From: Molanna angustata
Lineage: Eukaryota; Arthropoda; Insecta; Trichoptera; Molannidae
DNA length: 64,000 nt
NCBI GenBank assembly: GCA_963576475.1
Contig: OY754977.1
Location: 14,133,243-14,197,242, forward strand
Direction: 5' to 3'
In this document: positions 9,476-22,118 of the stretch, piece by piece
Numbering within the stretch: position 1 is the first letter of the stretch
How the letters are laid out: each line of letters starts with the position of its first letter
Notes under the pieces: generated by a model
The model's input: only the letters and a program-made list of their open reading frames with translations
Told to the model about the DNA's origin: nothing
The model's database searches: none
Position numbers and translations under genes: made by a program

Positions 9476-10229
9476 TATGTCTGCCACACGGGATGTATAC
9501 GACTGACAGTAGGCCAACTGCCTTGTTATCACCTCGGATTAGGCTTCTCCCCTTGATGAGAGAAAGTCTGGAGCGCCTTCAACATTAGATCGCCCCTGCC
9601 GCTTCTCTTCTTCACCTCCATCACGGTTGGAAACATCAGGCCTTGTTGAATACGTGATAAGGCAATTTCTCCCCACCGTCGGACTAAAGGTTTGAGATCA
9701 TTGACTTTCGCACACCCCCTTTTCGTGAATCGTCCCTAGAATTACTGATATCGACATACCCTTAGAACTAAGTTTGGTAAGAAAAAAAAAGAAATTCCTT
9801 AATTACTCAGTGTTGGCCCTTCGGCCTGAAAAATAAATTTAATCTGGAACTGACTTTTGAAATATTTAAATACTTAAGGCTCATATAAATGTACAATAGT
9901 GATCACTGTTTATTTTAATTAGTTGGCCACCCTAGAAAGTAAGACTATTCTTAATCATCAAACATCACCATCATTACCTCATATCACACTAACCCATATG
10001 TACCATTATATCTCTAATTAAATTTGTCTCTCTTTCACAAAAGAATATACAGTTTTGTTCTGGTCACGCTCGCTGTTTCTCAATTATCCACCTGTATTCC
10101 CTCTGAGAATCAAAGAAATGCTCTACCGTGTGTCCTAGCCGGACGATAGTGGATCCAGCAGAAGCAAAAGATCTGGTATGGATTTAATTTTATGAACAAC
10201 AACAATGATTTGTATCTCATTTCATTACA
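9476..10229 (+). other. Right end of the gypsy 3' LTR
   Basis: It ends with the 74 bases shared with the 5' LTR (10156-10229). An A-rich purine tract lies at 9781-9796, AATAAA at about 9831, and a TATAAAT-like motif near 9885. These could mark LTR promoter or poly(A) functions, but the U3/R/U5 borders cannot be set. Confidence 0.5.
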
Positions 10230-10553
10230 GGGTGGCTAATGACGGAAGTATGTACGTGTACGTGTGTATGCACATATCTATGGCCAGCGCGCTTTGCCTT
10301 AGTATTTAGTTTTTTTATTATATAATAATATGATTAAATTATTGATTATCAATGTTTTTTTAGCTTCTTTATAAAACATGCATTTTGCATTGAAAAGGCA
10401 TATTAATCTAATCAAAAAAATTAACACATACTTATGTTCTAATACAATATATATTATGTAAATACAAAAAAGTGAAACTCCACTATTTCAAAGTAGTGGA
10501 GAGTAAAAAATACAAAAGTAATTAATTGAGTACCTACGTATTGTATAAATACA
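10230..10553. other. AT-rich flank right of the gypsy element
   Basis: No ORF or recognised repeat. The bases after the LTR (GGGTGG...) would be the target-site duplication, but its partner lies outside the window. Confidence 0.6.
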
Positions 10554-11203
<650 letters not shown>

Positions 11204-11229
11204 TTTGTACTCGCGAAAACCTTAGATTT

Positions 11230-11720
<491 letters not shown>

Positions 11721-11825
11721 AATTAATTATTAGTTATTAGAATAATACCTTATATTTTATAATTATGAACTTCCACTGTGTTAACGATAAAATCTTAAAA
11801 ATTATATGAAATTATTTTTTTTTAT

Positions 11826-12312
11826 TATCTCAATAAAGACGAAGTAGGAATATTAAGGGAGAACTGGACAATCAAGGCACCTACAGGTCCTACAGGGCTT
11901 ACGCCCAGTCATCGGCAGGTTTACGTGGTCACCTAATGCGCTTGTGCAACGTTCGACAATTAGGACATTTTTTTGAGTTCCCCATCAATGCAATTTTTTT
12001 AAGAAGAAATTTTTTTGCAACGTACTCTTTTGAGGAATAATATATTTCGTTCGCCTATAGTACAAGCATGTATGCTCAGTTTAGGGAATGTATGAGGATG
12101 TATTTATGTTCTTGTTATACAAGGACACATTCATTTTTAAAATTAAAAAAAAATATTCGTAAACAATGAAAGCTACAGTTCTTATACACGAAGTATAAGC
12201 TTTCGCTTTTGATTACCGGTTCTCCTAAATATTCCAACTTCGTCTATATTTGGATATAAAAAAATGTAGTAAAAATATCATCGTAAAAAAATAATGTTTG
12301 CATATATGCAAC
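11826..12312 (+). mobile_element. MITE family A, copy 1, with nested SINE body
   Basis: The left end (AATAAAGACGAAGTAGGAAT) and the right end (ATTCCAACTTCGTCTATATT, about 12225-12245) are inverted copies; GTTTGCATATATGCAAC near 12295 is the outer end. The core GGCACCTACAGG...CAGTCATCGGC...TTTACGTGGTCAC recurs in five other places. Positions 12045-12140 hold a tRNA-Thr-like SINE body (CGTTCGCCTATAGTACAAGC...), inserted into the MITE. Confidence 0.75.
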
Positions 12313-12529
12313 TCAAAAAATATTCGATTTCTTCGAATGTAGTAAATAATAAAAATTGAATGGCACTTTTTTAGGTTCATTAAAATAAGAAAATGTAGCT
12401 GTAACGCCAGAAATACTTTTGATGTTTCAGATCACTCTCTATAGTGAAGATTTTTTTTCAATCACTTCTCAGTTATCTTACAGGCACCTACTATAATAAA
12501 TATTTATTGATTTATCGAAACACGTTATT

Positions 12530-12600
12530 TATCGTCTCACAGATTAAAAAATGTGTCTCCACCGGAAATCAAACCCGAGACCTGAGAACTAGAAATCATA
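12530..12600 (-). mobile_element. Fragment of tRNA-Ile-like SINE
   Basis: TCGTCTCACAGATT...TGTCTCCACCGGAAATCAAACC matches the box-B side of the copies at 38925-39125 and 39455-39680. The remainder is missing. Confidence 0.6.
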
Positions 12601-13098
12601 ATATGACTCCTAGTAGTAAGGTCTCGGGTTGGATATATTATAATATAAAACGAACTGAGTCATGAAAAAAATAATATTGAACACGGGTTATAAAGAAACA
12701 AAAAAAGTTAAGCAATGGTGTTCGGGTGTGTCTGCCTACCTGACTAGGAATACGACACGATCATGTAAAATAGGCAGTCTAATTATCCTGGAAATTTTAC
12801 TAACGAGCAATAATGCTTTGGTCCGAAATTAATAATGAGAAAAATTTAAATGAATTATTTTCGACAACAAAGGGGAGATAATGTTTTTAAAATTTCATGA
12901 CAACGTTGGGAATTATTAATGTTTGTTTATTTCGTGTCCAACAGGAAAATGATGTCCTAAATTTTCATATTTGGATCATCAACTCTCTGAATGACTCACA
13001 AGAGATGAACAATGATAACATTATTTGTGAAAGTTCAGCAGCATGATTCTTTTAAATTAAATATCATATATGAGACAAAAGAATTATATCACAAGTTT
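12601..13098. other. AT-rich, nothing recognised
   Basis: No long ORF, repeat or RNA gene could be supported. Confidence 0.6.
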
Positions 13099-14100
13099 TC
13101 CAACTGTCGATTTGTTCAAGAGAATGAAAATCTCTTGAAGGAAGAGGCAGTTTATATCCAAGACGCGTGTAAGAAGGAACATTTTGTATGGCGTAGTGGA
13201 CTTTTTGCATGCTAAAAACACCAACTTAGAGGCTTCGCAGCATATACGTTCCGATACATGGGTTTACTCAGAATTTGGAGTAGAACATTTTATGTGTGTG
13301 AGTTTTGGGTGTCTGTGTGTGTGTCTGTCCGTCCGTCCCTTATAACTTTTGATACGCTCAATTTACAGATCCCAAAATTTCAGAATATATAAAAAGTTAT
13401 AGGCCTACAAAAATTTTATACTCAGACTTGTGAATTTTTGTTTCAATCAGGGGTAATCAACTTTTGAAATTTTAGTTTATTTTTCCATATATCTCCGAAA
13501 AAATAAAAGCTATAAAAGCTAGAACGCTGAATATTGGTATAAACATAGACAAATACGAAATCTCAAATACTTTTTTTCAAAAAAATTCCAGAATTTCTCA
13601 AACATTTTTTATTAAGAAAAATGTTTTTTTTTTATCATAATTTTATGAGTTTAACTGCCTATATTACCATCTTTTTAAAAAATCACGAAAAAAGCCGAAA
13701 CCCCCAACTAGATCATTTAATTTTCTATAAAAATTTCAATATTGTAGAAGTACATCTCAATTTTTTTTAAATGATTTTTATAAAAATTTAATTTAAAGAC
13801 GACATCGCTTCATACAATTTGTATATGGCAGTGGCCTATACACAATATCTAATACTCAATTATTTGATACTTAATCTCCAAAAATACATACATACCATCA
13901 TGCTGTTTTCATATTCTGGGTAGGAAAAAAGGACTGACCTCCATACTATCCTATCTTGACATACATACCTACATGTGTTGTATAGAGTATCTTAAAATAT
14001 TCAATAATTTTGATTCATGGGTTTATAGCTTGGTACCTATTCTTCAACTATACATACCATCGCTATCGACAGTTGGATCTCATGTGTTACATACAACTAG
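13099..14100 (+). mobile_element. Non-autonomous Helitron, family B copy 1
   Basis: Starts TCCAACTGTCGATTTG and ends ...CATGTGTTACATACAACTAG followed by T. The TC start, the CTAG|T end and a small hairpin (CATGT-GTT-ACAT) seven to eight bases before CTAG fit Helitrons. The 5' terminus recurs inverted (ATCGACAGTTGGA) about 25 bases from the 3' end. It is AT-rich, about 1.0 kb, with no Rep/helicase, so it depends on an autonomous partner. Full-length relatives are at 33988, 41346 and 60249. Confidence 0.75.
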
Positions 14101-15480
14101 TGTTATCAAATTGTTCAGACTTTACGTAAGGCCTGGAAAAGTATTTACCCTGAGTACCAGCCTTTTCTCAGAATCAAAATTCAGGCAAATCCGATCTTGC
14201 TCAAATATGAACCTTAATAAATATTTTGTGCTTTGATGTGAATTTAGCTCTCAATTTGGTAGTGAATTTTAACTTAATCTAACTAATATGGCTATGAACT
14301 GCCCACTAATGACTCGTTAAAGGCCAAAATTATCGATTAATAAAAAAAACCGTTAATAATGTATTAACTTCGAATGTAAAATTGTACAAAATTGACCTGT
14401 TTAATTAAAATCTCGAATTGTCAACAAGAAAACAGTTTATTTTACAGAAATATAATACTCAATCTACTTTTAATAGTCCTTAAATTTAATAATTTTTGAA
14501 TATCTATGGTGATTAATCAGAACTGCTTGTGTTCCTCTTATTTGCGTCTAATGACTATGTCTGAATAATCTCTTTTAACTCTGGGGCCATCTGTGTTTAC
14601 ACACTAGTCGAAGGAACTAGACCACTACTAAAGAACTCATCATTTACGTATGTGAAAATCTGACTGCACAAGTAAATTTTGTAATATAGAATCCTTTATT
14701 ACAAGTTAAAATAATTATGTGTACATATAAAGGATTGTTTGATTAAGCATTCAAAGGAATTTTCAATTACAAATAAATTGTGTAACATTGGATTGTTTCA
14801 TTGAATAATACTGTCAATAAGTTTAAAATAACTATACAAATATTGGTAGTTATTTGAAACATGCCTTATCAATATTTTGTCTAGCAAATATAGAAAGAAA
14901 TTTTCTTTTATGTTGAAGAAGTTTCCTTTGAAAATAAGCAAGATTAGATTATATAATGAGATAGTTTTCATAAGATAAATTATTTTAGACATACATCAAT
15001 TAAACAATACCTATCATGTTAATAATTAGCGTTTTGAAAATTGTGTAGTAAATCATTTATATAATTTGTTTGGAAGCCTTTTCTACGAGGATATAGGATT
15101 TGACATTATTCATGTCTAGTTAAAAATTTTAACAAGCATTACCTTAAAGGTTTAAATGTTCTCATTACATTTGAGCCATTTGAGTACAAATATTTTGTGA
15201 GAAAGGATTTATTTTAATTACGCACCAACATAATGAACAGAGAATCTGGTTTGATATAAAGCTATTGGCCTAATCGGGTATAAATCCATTATGAAATCTA
15301 ATGATTAATGATGTACAACGATGTTATAGATTACGAAACTGTGTTCATATCATTTGTGTGGTGAAAAATGCGAAGAATGTTTTATTTATTACTTTTTATT
15401 TGTTATTTTAGACAATACTATCAATTATTATTTATTTATATGCAGATTAAACAATTTTATCAAGAAAAATAATGATACGA
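14101..15480. other. AT-rich, nothing recognised
   Basis: Only short ORFs, without homology I can recognise; no tandem structure seen. Confidence 0.6.
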
Positions 15481-15484
15481 TAGG

Positions 15485-16030
15485 TTTTAAAGATTTCCTT
15501 ACTAAGAAGTTAGGTAAGGCTAAGGTTAGGTTAGGTTGAATCAAAATCGTCTTTATGAAATACTCAAACCATGGTTAAAACAAAGTGATTTGTTTTAACT
15601 AATTTGTTTAATTTTGGGTCTGTGCATATTTGTATAAAAGACTGGACAACTATCATCTTAAGTGGAAGATATTTCTCCACTAAAGACAATACGGCAATTT
15701 TTGTACAATCTATTCTAGTATATTCTTTTCTTCTTTTAATATGAATATTTCTGTTAGTTTTGAAGATTCCTTAGTAAGAGGTAAGGTTAGGTTGCATGAA
15801 AATCGTCTTTATGAAATAACTCAAACAATGGTTAAAACTGAGTTATTTGTTTTAACAAATTAGGTTAATTTTAGGTCTGTGTATATTTGTATAAAAGACT
15901 GGACAACTATCATCTTAAATGGAAAATATTTCTCCGATATACACAATACGGCAATTGTTGTACAATCTATTCCAGTCAAAGTTTTTTCTTCCTTTAATAT
16001 TAATATTTTTGTTAGTTTAGAGAATTATTC
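15485..16030 (+). repeat. Diverged tandem duplication, period about 256 bp
   Basis: Two copies of GGTTAGGTT...AATCGTCTTTATGAAAT...TATTTGTATAAAAGACTGG are offset by 256 bases (AATCGTC at 15545 and 15801). Both have small indels and substitutions, so the duplication is old. Confidence 0.9.
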
Positions 16031-16570
16031 GGCGATGTGCAAAAGTTCTCTACGGTTCATTAGGAGTGCTTCAAAAGTTGTTGGTAAATAATAAAACTAA
16101 TACCAATTAACAAGTTATCATGGTGAGAGCAGCCCTAACATAAATGAACTGCGCTGACTCATTAGTGTTAAAATATCGTTAGAAATAATAACTTTAATTA
16201 TACTTGATAATAACGCACATTAGCACGCACGACTCCGTATGTGTGTAGTGTAGAGTATGAAGGGAGGCACCGCCATTTGCCTGTCATGCAACATGGCGTA
16301 TTAATTTATATTTATAGCTATATTTATATTATAATATTATTATTTTATATTATTAATGTAACGGCGGAACACCCAGCTCTCGGTGTCTCGTACCTAAAGG
16401 AAGTTATGAATCCGAGGTACATAGATGTGGCAAAATAGAATATTTACTCACAAGTACGGATCTTGTTTTCAGCGTAGACACTCTATTATGTATGTTTCGG
16501 TGTGCAAAAGTCAGATTTAACGTGATTCGTCTCAAAATTAATTTCTGTATACAATAATTTATTTTATTTT
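16031..16570. other. Unrecognised sequence
   Basis: Contains a slightly GC-richer patch (16215-16310) but no supported gene. Confidence 0.5.
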
Positions 16571-16574
16571 TACT

Positions 16575-17065
16575 CTTCACACTATGGAATAGTAGAGAAT
16601 CATGATTTCACAATTTTTAATCGTATTTTTTTACATCAATTTCTCAACGGGTATTATGTAGAGAGTGCACAATGTGAGTTTCGTCGTGATGTGTTTGAAT
16701 GTATGGCTTACGGCGTATGGTGTACGGCGTTCGGCGTACGGAATTATCCTTTTTGTGTCCTCTCTACAGCCCAAACTATAAGTCCGATCGACTTCATATT
16801 CACATCATATGTGTAAAGTGAATAGACCTAGAGCTGATAAGTTTTCCATAGATATCCATTGATTTCGTGTCTATGATTTCATCTGTCTATATTTTCAAAA
16901 TGCTCTCGCGGTCTGGAAAATCGAGGTATTTTTATACTGTTTAAAATTTTGATACAACAAAACTACACTCATCAAAAATGCATTCAAGGATTGTCAAAAT
17001 TTAAAGAAAAAAATTTATGGTTTGCCATATAAATGTGAAATAAATTTCATATTTGTATGAAAGAT
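16575..17065 (+). repeat. Interspersed repeat family F, copy 1
   Basis: Matches 47263-47710 over most of its length (shared segments such as GTGTCCTCTCTACAGCCCAA and TTTCTCAACGGGTAT) and partly 47930-48180. This copy has an extra short tandem of GGCGTAYGG near 16705-16740. No coding capacity or terminal repeats are evident; class unknown. Confidence 0.8.
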
Positions 17066-17219
17066 GTTTTACAATTTTTTTTTACAAAAAGATACTTAAG
17101 AACTAGATGCGGAACGTAAACTGCTTCACTAGGTTAAAAACCTGTTCTGAAGCAGCTTATAATTATATAAGTATGGTTTAGGTGTACGTGTGTGTCATTG
17201 CATGTTACTGTAAAGTAGT

Positions 17220-17460
17220 TTTTTTATCACTGTCTTGTCTGTTTTTTTACCAACTTTTTTAATGCACATTTGAAGCTATTTATATTTTTAGTTTTCTTCA
17301 ATTCAATTGGAAGCAAATTGGAAATTTTTACTCCAAGGAAATGAAAATTTCTTTGTCCATAAGTCGACTTGGTTCTCGGTATCTGTATATTTGCTTGTCT
17401 AGTCTGTCTAGTCTGAAGTGTAGTGTAGTTTGTAGATGATGATTACTTATCTTTCATTCG
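17220..17460 (-). pseudogene. CR1/Jockey-like LINE, C-terminal fragment of ORF2
   Basis: On the minus strand a frame encodes 'TKSTYGQRNFHFLG', then '(V)KISNLLPIELKK' and 'INSFKCALKKL', the signature tail of Jockey/CR1 reverse transcriptases (YGQRSF..GAKLWN.LP..I...SL..FK..LK). About 60 residues survive. It is 5'-truncated, as expected after target-primed reverse transcription, and has lost the catalytic domain. Confidence 0.8.
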
Positions 17461-17622
17461 GCACTGTGTTTTACAGAACCAACAATGACCTTTTTATAAT
17501 TAAAAAGTGCTCGAAAAATCGTTATTATTATTAATGTAGATCAAAATCGTGAAGCGTTATATTAAAAAAAAAAGGAAAAATATTTTAAGATCAATATACA
17601 TTTAAATGGGCGGGGTCTGAAA

Positions 17623-18108
17623 ATGAGCTTTCAGATCTTCACACAAATAGGTGTAGGTCCAGTCAAATATTGTATCTGGTCATTGAATCGAGGGATAGAC
17701 TCAGTGGGTAGATACTGGGTACAAACAGTAGTTACTGATCTACTCTCCGACCAGACTGCCGAGTGTAAATATTTACCCCCAGTCCGTTGCGATTCACACT
17801 TCGACTCTAAAATACAAATAACGAGCAGGTTGAACTGCGAAAATTCAAAGTTGATTAAAAATCTTGATTTCACGCCCGAACAAATCGACGACGGCAACAG
17901 AGTGGAAGTAATCATTGTGAATTTCTCAAATAAGAAAGCGGCCAGATTTAATTACGAGCCGTTCGTTGAGGTAGATATTTTTATACAAAGGTCTATGTAT
18001 CTCTATGTATCTCACTTAGAACTTCTGCATTGTAGTTCACTTTGGTTATTGTACTTCGTTATAGTAAAGTGCCTTCTTTATACACACTTGGTTTTATCAG
18101 TGCATTAA
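17623..18108 (+). CDS. Unrecognised 161-codon ORF, possible host exon
   Basis: ATG-initiated ORF. The segment 17635-17970 is noticeably GC-richer than its surroundings and reads like coding sequence; the last 45 codons are AT-rich and hydrophobic and look like run-on. A possible 3' splice site (CTTTCAG, 17628-17634) and 5' splice site (GAG|GTAGAT at 17970/17971) bound a 336-base, phase-neutral candidate exon. I see no known motif: there is an Asp-rich 'EQIDDGNR' and a beta-like 'VEVIIVNFSN'. It could be a host exon, a domesticated fragment, or chance. Nothing nearby supports a specific role. Confidence 0.3.
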   Translation: MSFQIFTQIGVGPVKYCIWSLNRGIDSVGRYWVQTVVTDLLSDQTAECKYLPPVRCDSHFDSKIQITSRLNCENSKLIKNLDFTPEQIDDGNRVEVIIVNFSNKKAARFNYEPFVEVDIFIQRSMYLYVSHLELLHCSSLWLLYFVIVKCLLYTHLVLSVH

Positions 18109-18160
18109 TATAAGAATTGATATTTTTACTGACAAACGTTATTAACATCGGTGAAAGGGA

Positions 18161-18292
18161 TGTTTGCGTATATGCAATTAAAAAAAATAGTCGATTTATA
18201 AGAATTGAATTAATTTTATTTTCGAAACTATGTTGAAATACAAAAAAAAAACATGGCAAAACTAATCTAATAAATAGGTAAAGGTATGCTAA
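18161..18292. other. MITE family A scrap and AT-rich DNA
   Basis: GTTTGCGTATATGCAA (about 18165-18180) is the outer end of family A; the rest of the element is missing. Confidence 0.4.
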
Positions 18293-18480
18293 AGCGAGTG
18301 GGTTGTAGCCAAAACTTAACTCTCCATTTCATGGTAAGTGTACATTTTTTCTTCTTGAAAGGTTAACAATCTCAAAATGCATTTTTATGAAGTACATTTC
18401 TATTAAATTCTAAAAAAAATATAAAGTTCTCAAGGTACAAAAGTTTTCACAAAACACCATACATATAAAAACATTCATTC
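18293..18480 (+). repeat. Fragment of MITE family E left end
   Basis: GCGAGTGGGTTGTAGCC resembles the start of the copy at 49655; similarity fades after about 40 bases. Confidence 0.4.
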
Positions 18481-18800
18481 ATTCATTCATACCATCACGG
18501 CATATCCCACAATTTGGGGTAACCAGCGGAAGGTGTGCGGGTGTGAATTGCCTTATAAAAGGGAGAACAAAACATCTATGTATACCCACACACCAGTCTC
18601 ATTTCACCAAAAAAGGCACTACATTCAGAATGAGTGGTGAACCTCATTGCTGAACTATGTGAGATGTTATTGTTGCCTGTTGTATTTTCGATTACCCGGC
18701 TCTTACGGGACACTCGAAAACAATGATTTAAAAGAATGGAAGCACTATTCTAAGCCGCTACCTCACAGCATTGTCACATTGTCACGAAACTCATAGTATG
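18480..18800 (-). mobile_element. Repeat family H, copy 1, with RTE-like tail
   Basis: The minus-strand 3' end GGATATGCCGTGATGGTATG followed by (AATG)n is nearly the same as the RTE-like LINE tail. The body (ACACCAGTCTCATTTCACC, GAACCTCATTGCTGAACTAT) recurs at 48890-49140 and partly at 49180-49345. No protein coding; perhaps a SINE-like parasite of the RTE element. Confidence 0.55.
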
Positions 18801-18814
18801 CAATTTCTACACGA

Positions 18815-18930
18815 GACAAGATGAGCATGTATGAGACAGAGTATCAATGTTGATGAGGCGATGGATATATTATGTCCAGATAGAAGAATGCGGTGTTCGG
18901 TTCTTACTGCCTATCCCGTGGTACACAAAT
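18815..18930 (+). pseudogene. RTE-like LINE, last codons of ORF
   Basis: A frame reads 'CMRQSINVDEAMD' and 'MRCSVLTAYP', matching the C-terminus of the elements at 30655-32392 and 63488-63905 (CMRRCMNVDEARD...WRSVLSAY). Confidence 0.7.
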
Positions 18931-19295
18931 ATTTTTAAATAAATTTTCTATCGACCTTGAAGATCGTACCGTTTGTAATGAGCAATGCGAACTGAAAGAT
19001 ATTTGCTTTAGAATCTTCACCGTGGCGAAACAAGGAATAATTACCTACCCTTATCAGGTGCATTCTAAGCAGGATATATCTAATGTTTCCGTGTTTCTGT
19101 GCAGCTCTGCCTTAGTAGAACGTGCTAGTTCAACATGGTTACACCACCGACAATACTTCAATTACTTCGTGTCACGCTACAGTTTATCGGCCTCGTAGCA
19201 TTGAACTGTGTCGAGGATAGTCGAATTATGTAATCACTTCATATTTGACAGAGATTTGAAACACAAAAAATTACGTTTTACTGTATGTTTATTTA
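18931..19295. other. Nothing recognised
   Basis: The 101-codon open frame here (18893-19198) begins with GTG inside the LINE scrap and has no recognisable product. Confidence 0.5.
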
Positions 19296-19560
19296 CTGGT
19301 TGCATGTAACACATGACATACAACTGTCAATGGCGATGGTATAAATTGTTGAAGAATAAGTACCAAACTATAGGCTCCTTAATCTAAATTATTGAATAAT
19401 TAAGGATATTTTATTGTGAATGCAAAACATGTCTTTCAGGATATGATAGTATGAAATGTTCCATCCTTGTTTAATATACATATACTCCGAATAGGTAATC
19501 GGCTTGATGGTATGCATGCTTGTATGAAGATTTAGTATCAAACTATTAGAGTCCCCGTAG
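19296..19560 (-). mobile_element. Helitron family B, 3' fragment
   Basis: In reverse orientation it ends ...CATGTGTTACATGCAACCAG before T, with the inverted 5'-end motif nearby (ATTGACAGTTG). CCAG replaces CTAG. The 5' part is lost. Confidence 0.65.
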
Positions 19561-20235
19561 ACATTGTATATTTTGTCACACTTATTGCATAAATCGATGT
19601 CGTTACTAAAATTAATTTAAAAAGGTTAACATTTTTGTTACATAAATGCGTGTATGATTTATAGAAAATTAAATTATGTAGTTGGGGCATTTAGTTGTTC
19701 AACGATATTAAAAAAATGCAAATAAAGCCAGTTAAAACAAAAATAAACAACATCAAGATTTATCAATATAAAAAGTTTGAGATATTGTATTATTTTTTAT
19801 TTGTGTAAGGGATGGAGACGATTTCTGGAGAAGGCCAGGGTCCGTAGTGGACTGTAGTTCCAGTGATGATGATGAAGATTGTATTAATCTCTATTTATAC
19901 AAATTATTAGCGTTAAAATTTTATGGTGTTTGAGATATTTTATAAATAAAAAAAAACTTTATTTAATTATTTCTGAAATTTAGATGATTTTATGATGAGA
20001 GTTGGGGTTGTTCCATATTCTCTCACGGTATTATATGCTTAGTATGTTTATATTCGTTATTTTACTCATTTTTTACTTGCCAAAAATACTTATTTTATTT
20101 GAAAAGTTCCATGTATGATTATTAATTTAATCTACATCAATTATGAACAAAAATAATAGGCCTGTCTTTTTTAAATTTCATAGTGTATTTTCTATGTTTA
20201 TCTTATAATACTGCATTTATCCCTAAAATAAATAA
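19561..20235. other. AT-rich; RTE-like tail scrap at 19800-19880
   Basis: 19805-19880 reads GATGGAGACGATTTCTGGAGAAGGCC... and ends in GATGATGATGAAG, the typical end of an RTE-type ORF plus GAT repeats (plus strand). The rest is unrecognised. Confidence 0.5.
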
Positions 20236-20236
20236 A

Positions 20237-20672
20237 TATACGCAAACATTGGATTTTTTCCTATCGGGATTCAATGATATTTTTGACAATTTTTGAACAT
20301 CTCAATTCAGACGATGTTGAAAGTTTATAGGAGAACCAGGAACTCAAGACACCTACAGGGCTAACAACCTGTCATCGGATGGTTTACGTGATTACTTTAT
20401 GCGCTTGAGCAACGTTCGCCAATTATGCCTTCTTTTTGAGTTCCCTTATTGAATTGTATCCCATTATTGTAATATATTGTACTTTCAGAAATTTCATTGA
20501 TAAGGGAACTCAATAAGAAGGCATAATTGGTGAACGTTGCGCAAGCGCATAAAGTGATCACGTAACGCAACCGATGAAAGGTCGTAAGCTCTGTTGGTGC
20601 CTTGAGTTCCTGGTTCTTCTATAAAATTCCAACTTCGTCTCTATTGAGATGTTGAAAAATTGTCAAAAATAC
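20237..20672. mobile_element. MITE family A, copy 2, long inverted-repeat form
   Basis: Left arm 20281-20455 and right arm 20495-20670 are diverged reverse complements (GGCACC/GGTGCC, TGCGCTTG/CAAGCGCA). The outer left end has TATACGCAAACATTGG. Only about 40 bases separate the arms, so single strands could fold back. Confidence 0.85.
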
Positions 20673-21200
20673 TTATTTTATCTATTTAAAGGAAAATCAA
20701 ATATTCTGAAATAAGTTTTGAATGCGTGTTTATTTTATTTTCGAACGACCCAAGTAACATGTCACTAAATTCAAGTCAATTTCAATTTAAAAACTTAAAT
20801 ATCGTTGATCGTCAAGCAATTAATTTCTCTCTGACTTTATCACGAACGTCAATTTAACTTGTATGATCTCTAATTTAAATATAGTGCTTTTAATTAAACG
20901 ATTTAAATTCTTTGGAAACTATTTTGTGCATAATTGAGTTTGTGTGGGAAGGTAAGTATCTAAGTAAGTAAGTTGTATCAAATTTAATAATATCGTTGAA
21001 AGTTTGTGTACCAATTCGGAAATTGGAAGTTTCTATTAAGTACATCGTAGGGAATTTCATTCACCTATAACACCCTTTTAGGTACACATCACTAAACAAA
21101 ATAATTTAATATCTATGAACATTCGTTAGACAACGAAGGTGAAATAAACCTACATATGTGTGTACAGACAATATTATATGATATTTTCTGAAACTATTAT
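20673..21200. other. AT-rich, nothing recognised
   Basis: No ORF of note. Confidence 0.6.
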
Positions 21201-21204
21201 AGAT

Positions 21205-21770
21205 CCGGAGCCAAGACAGCCGAATTAACGTCATAGTAAGAAGACTGATGCCAACAAGTAGCAAAGATTGGATTATATAGACCCTAAGTAGTGGTGGTTT
21301 ATAGATATAACAGCCTTCAAAGTGTTGAAACTTGCCATTTTCACACGTCAGTTATAGTTAGAAGCGTGACTATTTTACATACACTACGGAAGACTAATGG
21401 AAATCACGCCTTCCATTGACAGACACATTGGTTGGTGGCAACCCCTCGACAGAAACCTTTAAAGAGACTATACAATTTATCAATTTTTCACACGTCAGTT
21501 AGTATGTAGCGTGATTATTTTTACATTCACTACGGAAGACTAATATAAATCACGCCTTCCATTGACAGACACTTTGGTTGGTGGCAATCCCCCGACAGAC
21601 ACCTTTTAAGAGACTAGAATTTATCAAATTTTCACACGTCAGTTACAGTATGAAGCGTGATTATTTTTACATTCACTACAGAAGACTAATAGAAATCACG
21701 TCTTCCATAGACAGACAATTTGGTTGGTGGTAACCTCTCGACAGAAACCTTTAAGGAAACTTTAAGTCTG
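21205..21770 (+). repeat. Repeat family D, with three 144-147-bp tandem units
   Basis: CACACGTCAGTT starts units at 21342, 21489 and 21633; each continues through ACTACRGAAGACTAATR and TTGGTTGGTGG. The upstream part (21205-21340) recurs at 52240-52400 and 56055-56300, so the tandem triplication lies inside an interspersed family of unknown class. Confidence 0.85.
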
Positions 21771-22118
21771 GCAGTCGGGGGTTCTTACACTGCATATCGT
21801 TTTCAAGTGTCCTGTGAACCTAAATTTTATACTTTGTAAGAAATATTTTTAATTGTTACATTTAAAAAAAAACACAGCTATATTCAAGATATTTTTTGAA
21901 TGGTTGAGATATTTTTTTGAATAAATTCAAGAAGATATTCATACTTTCGCAAAAATATGAAAATATTATGTGCTTACGAAATCGGTTCAGGCAGAATTTA
22001 AACCAAGGTTCACTGGATTGGGTAAATATTTCAAGTTCAAATCAAAGTATGATATTTTCGAGATAAATTTCACTATCAAAATAAAATAATTAATATATCC
22101 TTGCTACAAATACATATG

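Larger units (their letters stand above)
1..10229 (+). mobile_element. Ty3/gypsy LTR retrotransposon, 5' LTR cut by window edge
   Basis: The element contains, in order, an LTR end (1-74), primer binding site, gag, pol (PR-RT-RH-IN order, typical of Ty3/gypsy), a 5.5 kb non-coding region with three tandem arrays, and an LTR end (10156-10229). The two 74-base LTR ends are identical, which suggests a fairly recent insertion. No env-like ORF follows pol. The tRNA-Lys-like primer site and the very long 3' non-coding part recall the Osvaldo/Ulysses group of insect gypsy elements; that placement is inference. The left border of the 3' LTR cannot be fixed because the 5' LTR start is outside the window. 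Candidate purine tracts lie near 6806-6818 and 9781-9796. Confidence 0.93.
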
